Shown piece by piece: positions 51,859-61,467 of a stretch of 64,000 nt of DNA. This DNA comes from Chloracidobacterium sp. (GTDB lineage Bacteria; Acidobacteriota; Blastocatellia; Pyrinomonadales; Pyrinomonadaceae): contig JADJRV010000012.1 in assembly GCA_016712045.1 (NCBI GenBank), positions 1 to 64,000 on the forward strand, read 5' to 3'. Numbering within the stretch: position 1 is the stretch's first letter; each line of letters opens with the position of its first letter. Made by a program: the position numbers and the translations under genes. The notes below the pieces were generated by a model. The model was not told the origin of the DNA. It searched no databases and saw only the letters and a program-made list of their open reading frames with translations.

Positions 51859-53241
51859 ATGGCGACTATAGACGCAAATATCTTTAGGGAATATGACATT
51901 CGCGGCATTGTCGGTAGACAACTAACCGACGAAACTGTTGCCGTGATCGGCAATGCCATCGGGACATATTTGCGTCAGCACGGAGCAAAACGCATCGCCA
52001 TCGGCTATGACGCTCGCGAACGCTCGCCCGGATTTTGCGAGATCATGACCGAGAGCCTCCACGCGGCCGGTTGTGACACCCTTCAGATCGGCATGGTGCC
52101 GACGCCCGTTTTGTATCACACTCTTTTTACAAAACACCTCGATGGCGGCGTCATGATCACCGGCTCGCACAACCCGCCCGAACACAACGGTTTCAAGATC
52201 AGCCTCGGCACCGCCAGCCTTTTTGGCGAACAAATACAGGAAATAAAAGAGATCGTCCTGTCAGAACCGCATGCGTTAGCGGGCGGCCAGAATCACGGCA
52301 CTAATGAAACCATAGACGTCCTGGCGGACTATTGCCGCGACCTAGTTTCGCGTCTCAACCTCGGGCCAAGAAAATTAAAGGTCGTCGTTGACGCCGGCAA
52401 CGGAATGGGCGGCATAACCGCCGTTCCGATCTACCAAGCCCTCGGCGTCGACATCGTCGGGCTTTACACAGACCCTGACCCGACATTTCCAAACCATCAC
52501 CCCGATCCATCGATCACCGAAAATCTTACAGATTTAATAAACACCGTCCGAAAAGAAAAAGCAGGTCTCGGCATAGCATTTGACGGCGATGCTGATCGCA
52601 TAACGGTCGTTGACGAGACCGGCCGCATCATCTGGGGCGACGAGCTGATGATCTTGTTGTCACGCTCGGTGCTTGCCACGCATCCCGGAGCGACTATAAT
52701 TGCTGAGGCAAAATGCTCGCAGACGCTGTTTGACGACATCGCAAACCACGGCGGCGTACCGCTAATGTGGAAAGCCGGACACTCGATAATAAAGGCAAAG
52801 ATGAAAGAAACCGGAGCCGTGCTCGCTGGAGAGATGAGCGGCCACATCTTTTTCGCCGACCGCTTTTACGGCTTTGACGACGCGGCCTACGCCGGAGCCC
52901 GCGTGATGGAGATACTTTCAAAAACAGATCAGCCGCTTTCCGCAATGCTCGCCGATCTGCCAAAAACATTTTCGACGCCAGAGCTACGTATCAATTGCCC
53001 TGACGAAATAAAATTCGACGTCGTCCAAAAGATCGCCGACCACTTCGCCCACGACCACAAAGTCATCACTATCGACGGCGTCCGCATCATCTTCGACCAC
53101 GGCTGGGGCATCGTCCGTGCGTCAAATACCCAAGCGTTACTTGTTATGAGATTTGAGGCTGATTCCAAAGCCGAACTCGTTAATATCCAAAACCGAGTCG
53201 AAACAATGGTTAACGAACTAATCGAAACGTCCTGTAATTGA
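51859..53241 (+). CDS. manB: Phosphomannomutase/phosphoglucomutase
   Basis: A 460-residue alpha-D-phosphohexomutase of the AlgC/ManB type, interconverting hexose 6- and 1-phosphates for cell-surface polysaccharides. REYDIRGIVG at the start, the active-site phosphoserine loop ITGSHNPPEHNGFK near residue 100, the Mg loop FDGDADRI near 245, and the sugar-binding GEMSGHIFF near 330 are intact. C-terminal domain ends VETMVNELIETSCN. Its last 32 bases overlap the end of the convergent gene at 53210-56599. Confidence 0.93.
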   Translation: MATIDANIFREYDIRGIVGRQLTDETVAVIGNAIGTYLRQHGAKRIAIGYDARERSPGFCEIMTESLHAAGCDTLQIGMVPTPVLYHTLFTKHLDGGVMITGSHNPPEHNGFKISLGTASLFGEQIQEIKEIVLSEPHALAGGQNHGTNETIDVLADYCRDLVSRLNLGPRKLKVVVDAGNGMGGITAVPIYQALGVDIVGLYTDPDPTFPNHHPDPSITENLTDLINTVRKEKAGLGIAFDGDADRITVVDETGRIIWGDELMILLSRSVLATHPGATIIAEAKCSQTLFDDIANHGGVPLMWKAGHSIIKAKMKETGAVLAGEMSGHIFFADRFYGFDDAAYAGARVMEILSKTDQPLSAMLADLPKTFSTPELRINCPDEIKFDVVQKIADHFAHDHKVITIDGVRIIFDHGWGIVRASNTQALLVMRFEADSKAELVNIQNRVETMVNELIETSCN

Positions 53242-56200
53242 TCCTCACCGCTTTCGATCTTACCTGCGGCAACGAAGCAACAAAATCCACATTATCAAGA
53301 TTATCGACCAACGATACGATCTGTGTCGGTGTTTCAAAGGAGAATCGTCTAGACCGCACCGAGAGAACGTAGGTTTCTCCCGGGGTCAGGCCATCGAACC
53401 GGAAAGTGCCAAATCTACCGGTCAAAGCAGTTCGCTGATTCCCGTTTTGATCAGTGATCGTCATCACGGCATTTGTGATACCGCGGCCCTCTGCCGTGAT
53501 CACGCGGCCTGACAGAGAGACGCCAGCCGCAGTCGAGACGCCCTGTGCCAGCGTCCAGTCGGAAAAGCCCGTCACACCCGTTGCTGTTACCCGGTTTGAA
53601 TATTCATTGACCGTGCTGGTTATTAGACCGGCATTGCCGCCCGAAATGCGATACGCCCGATATCCAACCTCGACACCAGAAATATCCGTGTCTTTGTAAC
53701 CAAAGATAACGTTCGAAGACGTCACTCCGCCGCCTGGATTTTCGATCTGCCACCAACGGGACAGACGGTTTACAGGCAATCCGCTAGCGGGGTTTGAATA
53801 CGCGCCCTGATTTGCTTTCACGGAAACATTGCCTGATCCCACAATATCTCGCACGATAACCGGAGAATAGCCATTTGCCGTGCCCACGGGAAAAATGAAC
53901 GGATCTGAATTGTTAACGCATCGGACAAGCGTGGTCTGGATATAGGCAAATCGCTCGCCGCCCATAATGCCATCGGGCAGACAGCTGGTTATCACTACAG
54001 TTCCGCCGCCCGTGATTATTCCCCCGCTTAGCGAGAGGATTCCGTTGATGGTCAATGTGCGGCCTTGAGCAATATTCAGAGTCCCGCCGTTGACGTTTAG
54101 GTCGTTCATCACAACGTCGGCAACGGCAATGTTTATATTACCTGCACCGACAGGAATTACCGCGTTTGAGTTGGCGGCAGGAGCGGTCCCGGTTGACCAG
54201 TTCGCATTGTCAAACCAATCGGACGAGGTCGCCGGAACATTCCATTGCTGAAGGTAAATGCGTGTGAGATATACAGCTGGAGCGTCACCCATCTCAGAAA
54301 AACTGCCCGCGATATATAATTCATTCCCAACCCGCAGCATGACATTGGCAAGTATCGCCCGGTCGAGATCGTTCTGAGATCCAGTAACCGGCGACCAAGC
54401 GCTGGTCGAGGTATTGTAATAGGCTCGCTTGTTGAGCATGATCGAACCGTCAAAGGTCTGCGTGAAATTGCCCCGCATATAGAGCGAATCGCCAAAGATC
54501 GCTAATTTGACCGAATCGTTCAAGCCGTTACCCGTCAAAGGCGACCAGATATTCGTCGCAATATTGTATCGGGCAATGAAATTCAAATTTGTTGTTGCAC
54601 CGCCAAAAGTCTGTGAAAAGAAACCGCCCGCAAACAAGTCATTCCCGGAAACCGCAAGCGAGACTACAGTGCCGTTCAAACCATTATCGGCCAGCGGCGT
54701 CCAGACATTTGTTGTGGTATTAAAACGGGCGATGCGGTTTAGATTTATGACGGAGCTGGTCGTCGTTCGCGAAAAGTCGCCGGTGACAAACAGGTTGCTG
54801 CCCGAGATAGCAACCCCCGAAACGCCGCTGCCGTTCAGACCGTTGCCCGGCAACGCCGACCACGTATTAGTCGTAAGGTCATAGCGGGCGATGCGGTTCA
54901 AGATAACAGTATTGTCCGCAGTCCGTGTGAACGAACCGCCGACGTACAGGTTGTTACCATCAACCGCAACGGACGAAACACTGGCATTTAACCCGCCATT
55001 CGCGAGCGGTGACCAGGTAGCAGTTACGGGATCGTATTGCGCAATAAAGTTAAGACCGGTGACTGACCCGTCGTGTGTTTCGGTGAATGACCCGCAGGCG
55101 TAGATCTTGCCACTTGCGTCCGCCGCAAGTCCAGTGATGATGTTATTCAGCGCCTTGCCATTGTGATTTCCTAGCTTTGCCCAGCCACCAAGAGCACCAG
55201 TTTTGACAGATGTTTTACTTGCCTGCCGACTTGCGGAGAGACTGTATCCTACAAAACCGTTCAACGCCTGGTTAAGGCCGTCCGCGGTTATTCGAAAGGC
55301 TCCTCCAGCGTAAAGAAAGCTGTTGTTTGAGATTGCGATCGCATTCACCTCAGTATCAAGGCCGCCTGTGTTCAGCAACCCTCCGCCGTCTAACAAGGAC
55401 CACTGGTTAGTACCGAGGTCGTAGGACGCTATATTAGCGGGAAAGACGGTGTTGTCCCCCGTCGAAGAAAAGCTGCCCCCAACAAACAACTTGTTGCCGG
55501 ATACCTCGATGTCCTTAACCCTACCGTTCAAGCCCTGATTAGCGAGACCGAGCCAGGCGTTTTCTGAAGGTGTGGCAAATATCTTGTAGCGCGCAATTCT
55601 GCCGAGGGCCGTCGATCCCGTGCCCGTCGACTGTGTAAATAGTCCCCCGACAAACAAATAGTCGCTGTCCTTTATGGCCATCGACAGCACGTTGCCGTTC
55701 AAACCGGTATCGGTTCCAAACGATTGAAGGGAATGCCATATGTCAGAGGCCGGCGTGTTTCCCACATGATAACGCCCTATTCGTGTCATCAACGGGCCGG
55801 TTTCGGAGAATGGCTTTACAAAATCTCCACCGACATAAACGTCATCACCATCAACTGCCATAGCCGTCACTTGGGCCTCGGAGCCATTACCCTGAGCCAC
55901 ACCGTCGCCCCGCACGGGACGCCAACTACCGGTGTCGAGTTGATATATGGCAAAACCGTGGGCCGCATGACCACCACCAAATTGGGGTGGCTCCGATCCG
56001 TCTAATCCCACGAACAGCTTATCTCCCCTGACCGCTAGAGCAGCGACCGGTTTATTCACGCCGTCTTCGGCAAGCGGAAACCACCTTTGCTCATCCGGAT
56101 CGTTCGGGTTGTCAGGTCTTATCTTGTAGCGAGCGATATGCGTTAACGTTGAAAGTTCGCCGTCGGCCGTTTGGTAAAACAATCCGCCAACATAAAGATA

Positions 56201-56599
56201 ATTACCGGCGATCGCCAACGCAGAAACCTTGGAAGATAGCTGGTTTCCACCAAAGTCACCCGAATCTATTCCTTTATTTGCAAGAGGATGAATGGAGTTC
56301 TCGACAGGGTCATAGACAGCTATGTTGAAAGCTTCGTGATTCGCAACCTGACTAAATTCACCACCGATAAATATCATGCCGCTTGGGTGCTCGACCACTG
56401 CTCGGATGACCCCGTTCGTACCCGCTCCTCCCTCGTAGAACCTCCGATCAAACTTACCGATGGGTAGCGGTGTTGCGTTGGGCGGCGGACAGCCAACGTC
56501 AAACGCCGAGGTAAAAAGAACGGTGACTAAAAACAATAATATTGACCCGTACATCCGCCAACCGTTTGCCAGTTTTGCAAAAGCTCGCTTTGCTCCCAT
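53210..56599 (-). CDS. Large surface beta-propeller repeat protein with carboxypeptidase-regulatory-like C-terminus
   Basis: A 1,129-residue secreted protein. Signal/anchor segment MYGSILLFLVTVLFTSAF near residue 18. Residues 45-790 hold about 13 blade-like repeats, each near 45-60 residues, with the core V.AIAVxGNxLYVGGxF and ARYDLTTNTWSALPG, similar to Kelch or delta-60 repeats; this is enough for two propellers. Residues 790-960 contain a beta-helix/PKD-like stretch (GNINIAVADVVMNDLNVNGG, TLTINGILSLSGGIITGGGT). The last 100 residues are a carboxypeptidase-regulatory-like domain (SLSGRVITAEGRGITNAVMT) closely resembling the C-terminus of the protein at 4426-8622. The final VRSKAVRINYRTFRLVR is unlike that domain and may result from an indel near 53270. 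GGGAG precedes ATG 56599. Confidence 0.82.
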   Translation of the reverse strand: MGAKRAFAKLANGWRMYGSILLFLVTVLFTSAFDVGCPPPNATPLPIGKFDRRFYEGGAGTNGVIRAVVEHPSGMIFIGGEFSQVANHEAFNIAVYDPVENSIHPLANKGIDSGDFGGNQLSSKVSALAIAGNYLYVGGLFYQTADGELSTLTHIARYKIRPDNPNDPDEQRWFPLAEDGVNKPVAALAVRGDKLFVGLDGSEPPQFGGGHAAHGFAIYQLDTGSWRPVRGDGVAQGNGSEAQVTAMAVDGDDVYVGGDFVKPFSETGPLMTRIGRYHVGNTPASDIWHSLQSFGTDTGLNGNVLSMAIKDSDYLFVGGLFTQSTGTGSTALGRIARYKIFATPSENAWLGLANQGLNGRVKDIEVSGNKLFVGGSFSSTGDNTVFPANIASYDLGTNQWSLLDGGGLLNTGGLDTEVNAIAISNNSFLYAGGAFRITADGLNQALNGFVGYSLSASRQASKTSVKTGALGGWAKLGNHNGKALNNIITGLAADASGKIYACGSFTETHDGSVTGLNFIAQYDPVTATWSPLANGGLNASVSSVAVDGNNLYVGGSFTRTADNTVILNRIARYDLTTNTWSALPGNGLNGSGVSGVAISGSNLFVTGDFSRTTTSSVINLNRIARFNTTTNVWTPLADNGLNGTVVSLAVSGNDLFAGGFFSQTFGGATTNLNFIARYNIATNIWSPLTGNGLNDSVKLAIFGDSLYMRGNFTQTFDGSIMLNKRAYYNTSTSAWSPVTGSQNDLDRAILANVMLRVGNELYIAGSFSEMGDAPAVYLTRIYLQQWNVPATSSDWFDNANWSTGTAPAANSNAVIPVGAGNINIAVADVVMNDLNVNGGTLNIAQGRTLTINGILSLSGGIITGGGTVVITSCLPDGIMGGERFAYIQTTLVRCVNNSDPFIFPVGTANGYSPVIVRDIVGSGNVSVKANQGAYSNPASGLPVNRLSRWWQIENPGGGVTSSNVIFGYKDTDISGVEVGYRAYRISGGNAGLITSTVNEYSNRVTATGVTGFSDWTLAQGVSTAAGVSLSGRVITAEGRGITNAVMTITDQNGNQRTALTGRFGTFRFDGLTPGETYVLSVRSRRFSFETPTQIVSLVDNLDNVDFVASLPQVRSKAVRINYRTFRLVR

Positions 56600-56765
56600 C
56601 ACATTTTTCTCCCTGTCCGCCTATATCTTTAGCGTGAGATCAGACCTAAAACGTCGATCCTTTGCCATTTCGTAATAAATATCAACCTGATTTTCGCTTG
56701 ACTTGTTCTCAAAATTCCTCAAAACTAAGGTCAAATTTCCATATTTGTTGCCTGTCAGTGCTGAA

Positions 56766-58103
56766 ATGAATAGGACCCGCATATACGAGTTCGGGGATTT
56801 TCGTCTAGATGCGAATGCCCGCCAGCTTTATAGCCTTCGCTCGCGCGAAGCGGTGCCGCTTACGCCAAAGGCCGTGCAGCTTTTGATCACGCTCGTATGC
56901 AGCAACGGGCGGCTGCTGACAAAAGAGGAGTTACTTGACCGCGTCTGGGGCGGTTCGAATGTGGAAGAAGGTAATCTATCTCAGACCATATTCGTGTTGC
57001 GAAAAACACTGGGCGAAGACAAGAGCCAGCCGAGATACATCATCACGACGCCCAGCCGCGGATATCAGTTCATAGCCGCTGTAAACGAGGCTGACGACAA
57101 AAACCTGAGAGCTGATAGGTTTCAGCGTTTTGGTACGGGTGGAGCCGTTAATACTGATGCTTACAAAGCCTACATCGAGGGCCGCTCGTTCTGGAATAAA
57201 CGCACCGGAGAAAGCCTGAAACAAGCCGTCAAGCGTTTCGAAGAGGCTCTGAGGCAAGACCCGGATTTTGCTTTGGCATATGCAGGCCTGGCCGACAGCC
57301 ATCAGCTATTGGCTGAGTATTACGCGGCTGCGGTTCCCGACCGGTTGAAACAAAACGGCAACGGCGCCAAAGCTACTCCTGAAAAGAACGATGCACAACT
57401 CGCCGAGGCACACGCCACGCTCGCCTATGCACAGGCTTTTTATGATTGGGATTGGGCCGGAGCCGACCGATCGTTCAAGAAATCACTCGAACTCGACCCT
57501 GATCACGCCACCACGCATCAATGGTACGCCGACCACCTTTGCGTCACCGGGCAATTCGACAAGGCACTAAAGCATTTCAAACGAGCTATCGACCTCGCTC
57601 CTGATTCGGCATCGATCGCGGTCGGGCTCGCAGGATATTACTACACAAAACGCGATCCCGCGCGGCTTATTGCGCAGAGCAAAAATGTGATCGGGCTGGA
57701 TCCGGGATCAGCATACGGATATTTTTATTTGGGTTTTGGCTATGAATTCAACGGTATGGAATCTGAGGCGGTCGATGCTTTTGCCATGGCCGCAACTCTT
57801 TTTGGCGAGCCCGCCGAGATCGGCGAGGAATTAAGAGAGGCCTATCGGCAAAACGGAATGAGCGGCGTCTGGCACAAACGCCTCGACCAATATGAAACCC
57901 GCCCGCATCTCAAAAACTATCCACGATATCTAAAATCGCTCGTACCGATCAGGTTAGGTGATAAAGAAACGTCCCTCTCGTGGCTTGAACAAGCCTATGA
58001 ACAACGTGACCGCGGCATCGTTTACGCAAAATACGAGCCGCTTTTAGAACCTCTTCGCGGAGATGCTCGGTTTAAAGATCTGGTGAAGAAAATTGGATAT
58101 TGA
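56766..58103 (+). CDS. ToxR/CadC-type winged-helix protein with TPR domain
   Basis: A 445-residue protein. Residues 1-105 form an OmpR-type winged helix (YEFGDFRLDANARQLYSL, LTPKAVQLLITLVCSNGRLL, NLSQTIFVLRKTLGED, TPSRGYQFIAAV). Residues 125-440 form TPR repeats (TDAYKAYIEGRSFWNKRTGE, LAEAHATLAYAQAFYDWDWA, GQFDKALKHFKRAIDLAPDS). There is no receiver or membrane helix, as in many acidobacterial regulators of this type. ATG 56766 is chosen; an in-frame TTG at 56703 is less likely. It diverges from the propeller protein gene across 166 bases and could regulate it. Confidence 0.85.
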   Translation: MNRTRIYEFGDFRLDANARQLYSLRSREAVPLTPKAVQLLITLVCSNGRLLTKEELLDRVWGGSNVEEGNLSQTIFVLRKTLGEDKSQPRYIITTPSRGYQFIAAVNEADDKNLRADRFQRFGTGGAVNTDAYKAYIEGRSFWNKRTGESLKQAVKRFEEALRQDPDFALAYAGLADSHQLLAEYYAAAVPDRLKQNGNGAKATPEKNDAQLAEAHATLAYAQAFYDWDWAGADRSFKKSLELDPDHATTHQWYADHLCVTGQFDKALKHFKRAIDLAPDSASIAVGLAGYYYTKRDPARLIAQSKNVIGLDPGSAYGYFYLGFGYEFNGMESEAVDAFAMAATLFGEPAEIGEELREAYRQNGMSGVWHKRLDQYETRPHLKNYPRYLKSLVPIRLGDKETSLSWLEQAYEQRDRGIVYAKYEPLLEPLRGDARFKDLVKKIGY

Positions 58104-58116
58104 GTTCAGTGACTTT

Positions 58117-58929
58117 CTATTTAATGACGACCGTTTTCGTCATGGTTTTGCCGCATGGTCCACAGCCATCATCAACGGCGGCGGTGATCGAGTAAGTTCC
58201 GACACGAACATCTGAGAGATCCCAAATCACATCGAGCCCTTTGCCGATGATCTTGCCACCGGAAACAGAATAAATATAAACCAAGGGGTCGTTATCGGGA
58301 TCGGCGGCTATTGTTTTTACCCTGATCTGCTTATGAGTGCTGAGATCGGCAAGCTCGTTGCTGCTTAGAAGAAGATCGACGACCGAAGCTCCGCCCCAGC
58401 CAAACTGCGAAGTCCACTGATCTGTATTTGCGATCTTGTCGATCCCGACCTCAAACTTCTCTAGATCGCTGAGCGTCTTTGTGCCGCTACAACCGAGATA
58501 ATGACTGACCGTCTTCCGCTTTCCGTTTGCAACTATCCTAATTGTTGCCGAAGGGCTATCGGTCCAATACTCAGGACATTTGGAACTACGGTTGGATCCT
58601 CCAGCTTGACCATAATCTCCGCGTAAAGAGAAGAAATTGACCCTTTTGACTTCGGAAAGCAGTGTGCTTAACTGGCCATTGGTTATCTTGCCGGTCAGCG
58701 GAAGTTTTGGCATCGGCCCGTTCCCACGATAGGCGAACCCTCCATCCGGAGTAAATTTCACCGTTCCGTCGGCGTTGATCGTCAGCGTATAAGCGGGACA
58801 CCACCCGAAACACATCGTTCTTTCGAGCGTCAGTATGAAGTCTTTGGGACTGTCCTGTTGTGAATAAGCTGAAAAACTGCCGCAGAACAAAAGAGCAGAC
58901 GTCAGAACTAATATTCGTAGGACTTTCAT
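58117..58929 (-). CDS. Secreted DUF6438 protein
   Basis: A 270-residue exported protein: signal peptide VLRILVLTSALLFCGSFSAY, then DUF6438 (FILTLERTMCFGWCPAYTLT, INADGTVKF) with paired Cys residues (TMCFGWC). Residues 190-270 form a PKD/cadherin-like beta-domain (IAADPDNDPLVYIYSVSGGK, YSITAAVDDGCGPCGK). ATG 58929 begins the signal peptide. Downstream of lepA on the same strand with a 58-base gap. Function unknown. Confidence 0.8.
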   Translation of the reverse strand: MKVLRILVLTSALLFCGSFSAYSQQDSPKDFILTLERTMCFGWCPAYTLTINADGTVKFTPDGGFAYRGNGPMPKLPLTGKITNGQLSTLLSEVKRVNFFSLRGDYGQAGGSNRSSKCPEYWTDSPSATIRIVANGKRKTVSHYLGCSGTKTLSDLEKFEVGIDKIANTDQWTSQFGWGGASVVDLLLSSNELADLSTHKQIRVKTIAADPDNDPLVYIYSVSGGKIIGKGLDVIWDLSDVRVGTYSITAAVDDGCGPCGKTMTKTVVIK

Positions 58930-58987
58930 GCTGCAAACATTGTAATTCGGAAATCGGCAAAAATGAATCTCCGACGAAATTTGTTCG

Positions 58988-60790
58988 TCAGCTTTCATTG
59001 ACCTTGAGAACAGCCAGAAAAGCCTCTTGCGGTATCTCTACCCGCCCGACTTTTTTCATTCGCTTTTTGCCTTCTTTTTGTTTTTCGAGCAGTTTACGTT
59101 TGCGCGAGATGTCGCCGCCGTAGCATTTGGCAATGACGTTTTTGCCCATGGCTTTGACGGTTTCGCGGGCGATGACCTTGCTGCCGATGGCGGCCTGGAT
59201 GGCAACCTCGAACATCTGCCGCGGGATGAGTTCTTTCATCTTTGCGGTCAGCAGGCGGCCTTTTGACGTGGCGGTGTCGCTGTGGAGGATCAGTGAAAGC
59301 GCATCGACTGGCTCGCCTGATACAAGGACATCGAGTTTGACCAGCTTGCTCGCCTGATAGCCCGAAACATGATAATCGAGCGACGCATAACCTTTTGAAA
59401 CGCTTTTGAGGCGGTCGTAAAAATCGAGAACGATCTCATTTAGCGGCAGCTCATAGACCAGCATCACGCGGTTCGTCGTAATGTATTCAAACTTTTTCTG
59501 TACACCGCGTTTTTCATCCAGCAGCGGCAAGATACCGCCAAGATAATCGTCGTTAGTCAGGATAGTCGCTTCGATAAACGGCTCTTCGATCTTAACGATG
59601 CGGCCGGTGTCGGGCATTTTCGAAGGACTGTCGATCTCCGCAACCTCGCCATCGGTCGTCGTCACGCGGTAACGCACCCCGGGGGCGGTCGTGATGAGTT
59701 CGAGGTTAAATTCGCGTTCCAGACGCGCCTGGACGATCTCCATGTGGAGCAGTCCGAGAAAGCCGCAGCGAAACCCGAAACCCAGCGCGGTCGAGCTTTC
59801 CGGTTCGAAGAAAAACGAAGCGTCATTAAGCCGCAGCTTTTCCATCGCATCGCGCAGGTCTTCGTACTGGGCCGCGTCGATCGGATACAGCCCCGCAAAA
59901 ACCATCGGCTTTACTTCCTGAAAACCGGGCAAAGGTTCAGCAACCGGTCGTGCAGCATCGGTGATAGTATCACCGATCTGCACGTCAGCGACGGTCTTGA
60001 TCGACGCGGTCAAAAATCCTACCTCGCCGGGGCCAAGCTCGCCGATCGGCGTAGGACGCGGGCGGTTAACTCCAATGGTTTCAACCAGATACTCGCGGCC
60101 TGTGTTAAAAAACTTGATCTTTGTACCCTTCTTGACCGTGCCGTCGATCACGCGGAAAAGCACAATCACGCCTCGATACGAGTCGTACCAACTATCAAAA
60201 ATAAGAGCTTTGAGCGGTGCGTTACGGTCACCCTTGGGCGGCGGCACCTTGGCCACGATAGCTTCGAGAACTTCGGCAACGCCGAGTCCGGTTTTAGCGG
60301 ATGTCAGCACGGCATCACTTGTGTCGAGCCCGATTATGTTCTCAATTTGTTCTTTAATTCGGTCCGGTTCGGCAGAGGGCAGGTCGATCTTGTTGAGAAC
60401 TGGGACAAGTTCGAGGTCGTTTTCGATGGCGAGATATGTGTTTGCCAGCGTCTGAGCCTCAACGCCCTGCGATGCGTCAACGACGAGCAGAGCCCCTTCG
60501 CACGCCGACAGCGAACGCGAAACCTCGTAGCTAAAATCGACGTGGCCCGGCGTGTCGATCAGGTTGAGGACGTATTGTTTGCCGTCTTTTGCTTTGTAAT
60601 CGAGACGGACGGCGTGGGCCTTGATGGTGATGCCGCGCTCACGCTCGAGATCCATATCGTCGAGCATCTGTGCCTCCATATCGCGGTCCGCGACGGCGCC
60701 CGTCAACTGCAGCAGCCGGTCGGCAAGCGTCGATTTACCATGATCGATATGGGCTATTATCGAGAAATTTCTTATTAGGTCGAGATCCAT
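58988..60790 (-). CDS. lepA: Elongation factor 4 (LepA)
   Basis: A 600-residue ribosomal back-translocase GTPase. P-loop IAHIDHGKSTLADRLL at the start, switch II DTPGHVDFSYEVSRSL, NKIDLPSA, then domains II and III (GFRCGFLGLLHMEIVQARLE) and the LepA-specific C-terminal domain ending GDISRKRKLLEKQKEGKKRM. Full length. I place the start at ATG 60790 (MDLDLIRNFS), not at the longer in-frame start 60844, because the conserved family start begins there. Confidence 0.95.
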   Translation of the reverse strand: MDLDLIRNFSIIAHIDHGKSTLADRLLQLTGAVADRDMEAQMLDDMDLERERGITIKAHAVRLDYKAKDGKQYVLNLIDTPGHVDFSYEVSRSLSACEGALLVVDASQGVEAQTLANTYLAIENDLELVPVLNKIDLPSAEPDRIKEQIENIIGLDTSDAVLTSAKTGLGVAEVLEAIVAKVPPPKGDRNAPLKALIFDSWYDSYRGVIVLFRVIDGTVKKGTKIKFFNTGREYLVETIGVNRPRPTPIGELGPGEVGFLTASIKTVADVQIGDTITDAARPVAEPLPGFQEVKPMVFAGLYPIDAAQYEDLRDAMEKLRLNDASFFFEPESSTALGFGFRCGFLGLLHMEIVQARLEREFNLELITTAPGVRYRVTTTDGEVAEIDSPSKMPDTGRIVKIEEPFIEATILTNDDYLGGILPLLDEKRGVQKKFEYITTNRVMLVYELPLNEIVLDFYDRLKSVSKGYASLDYHVSGYQASKLVKLDVLVSGEPVDALSLILHSDTATSKGRLLTAKMKELIPRQMFEVAIQAAIGSKVIARETVKAMGKNVIAKCYGGDISRKRKLLEKQKEGKKRMKKVGRVEIPQEAFLAVLKVNES

Positions 60791-60853
60791 AAGCACCAAG
60801 CAAACAGAAATTGTAACAAATCGAGGGCAACCGCGCATTTTCACGAGGCTTTA

Positions 60854-60888
60854 GTGCAGAAGCCCGCACGTAAGTAAGGGCGTAACAT
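60854..60888 (+). repeat. Dispersed GTGCAGAAGCCCGC repeat, copy 2
   Basis: GTGCAGAAGCCCGCACGTAA (60854-60873) continues GTAAGGGCGTAACAT, the same as copy 1 at 25317 with an extra ACGTAAG segment; the inverted arm of copy 1 is absent here. It lies in the 236-base gap upstream of lepA's start. Confidence 0.6.
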
Positions 60889-61026
60889 CCGAGACGAACT
60901 CATCACGGCTCAAGTATCCGGCCGCGTAAATTTTCCATTGCCCGACACACTGTATTTTTGTTATAGTTAGCGCATAACAAATCGTTGTTATTTTTTGACG
61001 CATTTTTTATGCGTGGGAGGTTTTAT

Positions 61027-61464
61027 ATGGGACGTGATTACGAAAGAGAAGAAACTAGCGCAGCTACAAAGCTGACATATTTGATCGTCGGTGGCGGCAT
61101 CGGTGCGATACTCGCACTGCTTTTTGCCCCAAAATCCGGCGAAGAGCTTCGCGGTGACATCGCTGATGCAACCCGCAAGGGCATCGAAAAGAGTAAGGAA
61201 ACGGCTGCTCAATTACAGGAAAAGGCCGGCGAATATTACGAAGTTTCGAAAGAGAAGGCCGGAGAGCTTTATGAAACGGCTACCGAAAAAGCTCACGAGT
61301 TGAGCGAAAAGGCAAAGACCGCGGCGGCCGCCACGGCAAATCCTTTTTCGGCCGCTATCGAAGCAGGAAAGGACGCATACACCGCCGAAAAGCGTAAAAA
61401 CGAGTCGAAATCGATCACCGATGGACGTGCGTCATATCCGGTTGACGAAAAAGAAAGCAAATAG
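61027..61464 (+). CDS. YtxH domain protein
   Basis: A 145-residue protein: ATKLTYLIVGGGIGAILALL is the YtxH glycine-rich membrane helix followed by FAPKSGEELRGDIADA, then an amphipathic helix with heptad-like Lys/Glu repeats (EKAGEYYEVSKEKAGELYET, ATEKAHELSEKAK) resembling LEA-like or apolipoprotein-like helices. Found in general stress proteins of bacteria (YtxH in Bacillus is under SigB). ATG 61027 has GGAGG at 61016-61020; the in-frame start at 60985 is less likely. Confidence 0.85.
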   Translation: MGRDYEREETSAATKLTYLIVGGGIGAILALLFAPKSGEELRGDIADATRKGIEKSKETAAQLQEKAGEYYEVSKEKAGELYETATEKAHELSEKAKTAAAATANPFSAAIEAGKDAYTAEKRKNESKSITDGRASYPVDEKESK

Positions 61465-61467
61465 TCG

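Noticed and set aside
59744..60778. 344-codon open frame on the + strand
   Set aside because: Lies wholly antisense to lepA; its sequence has no recognisable domain and mirrors the codon bias of lepA.
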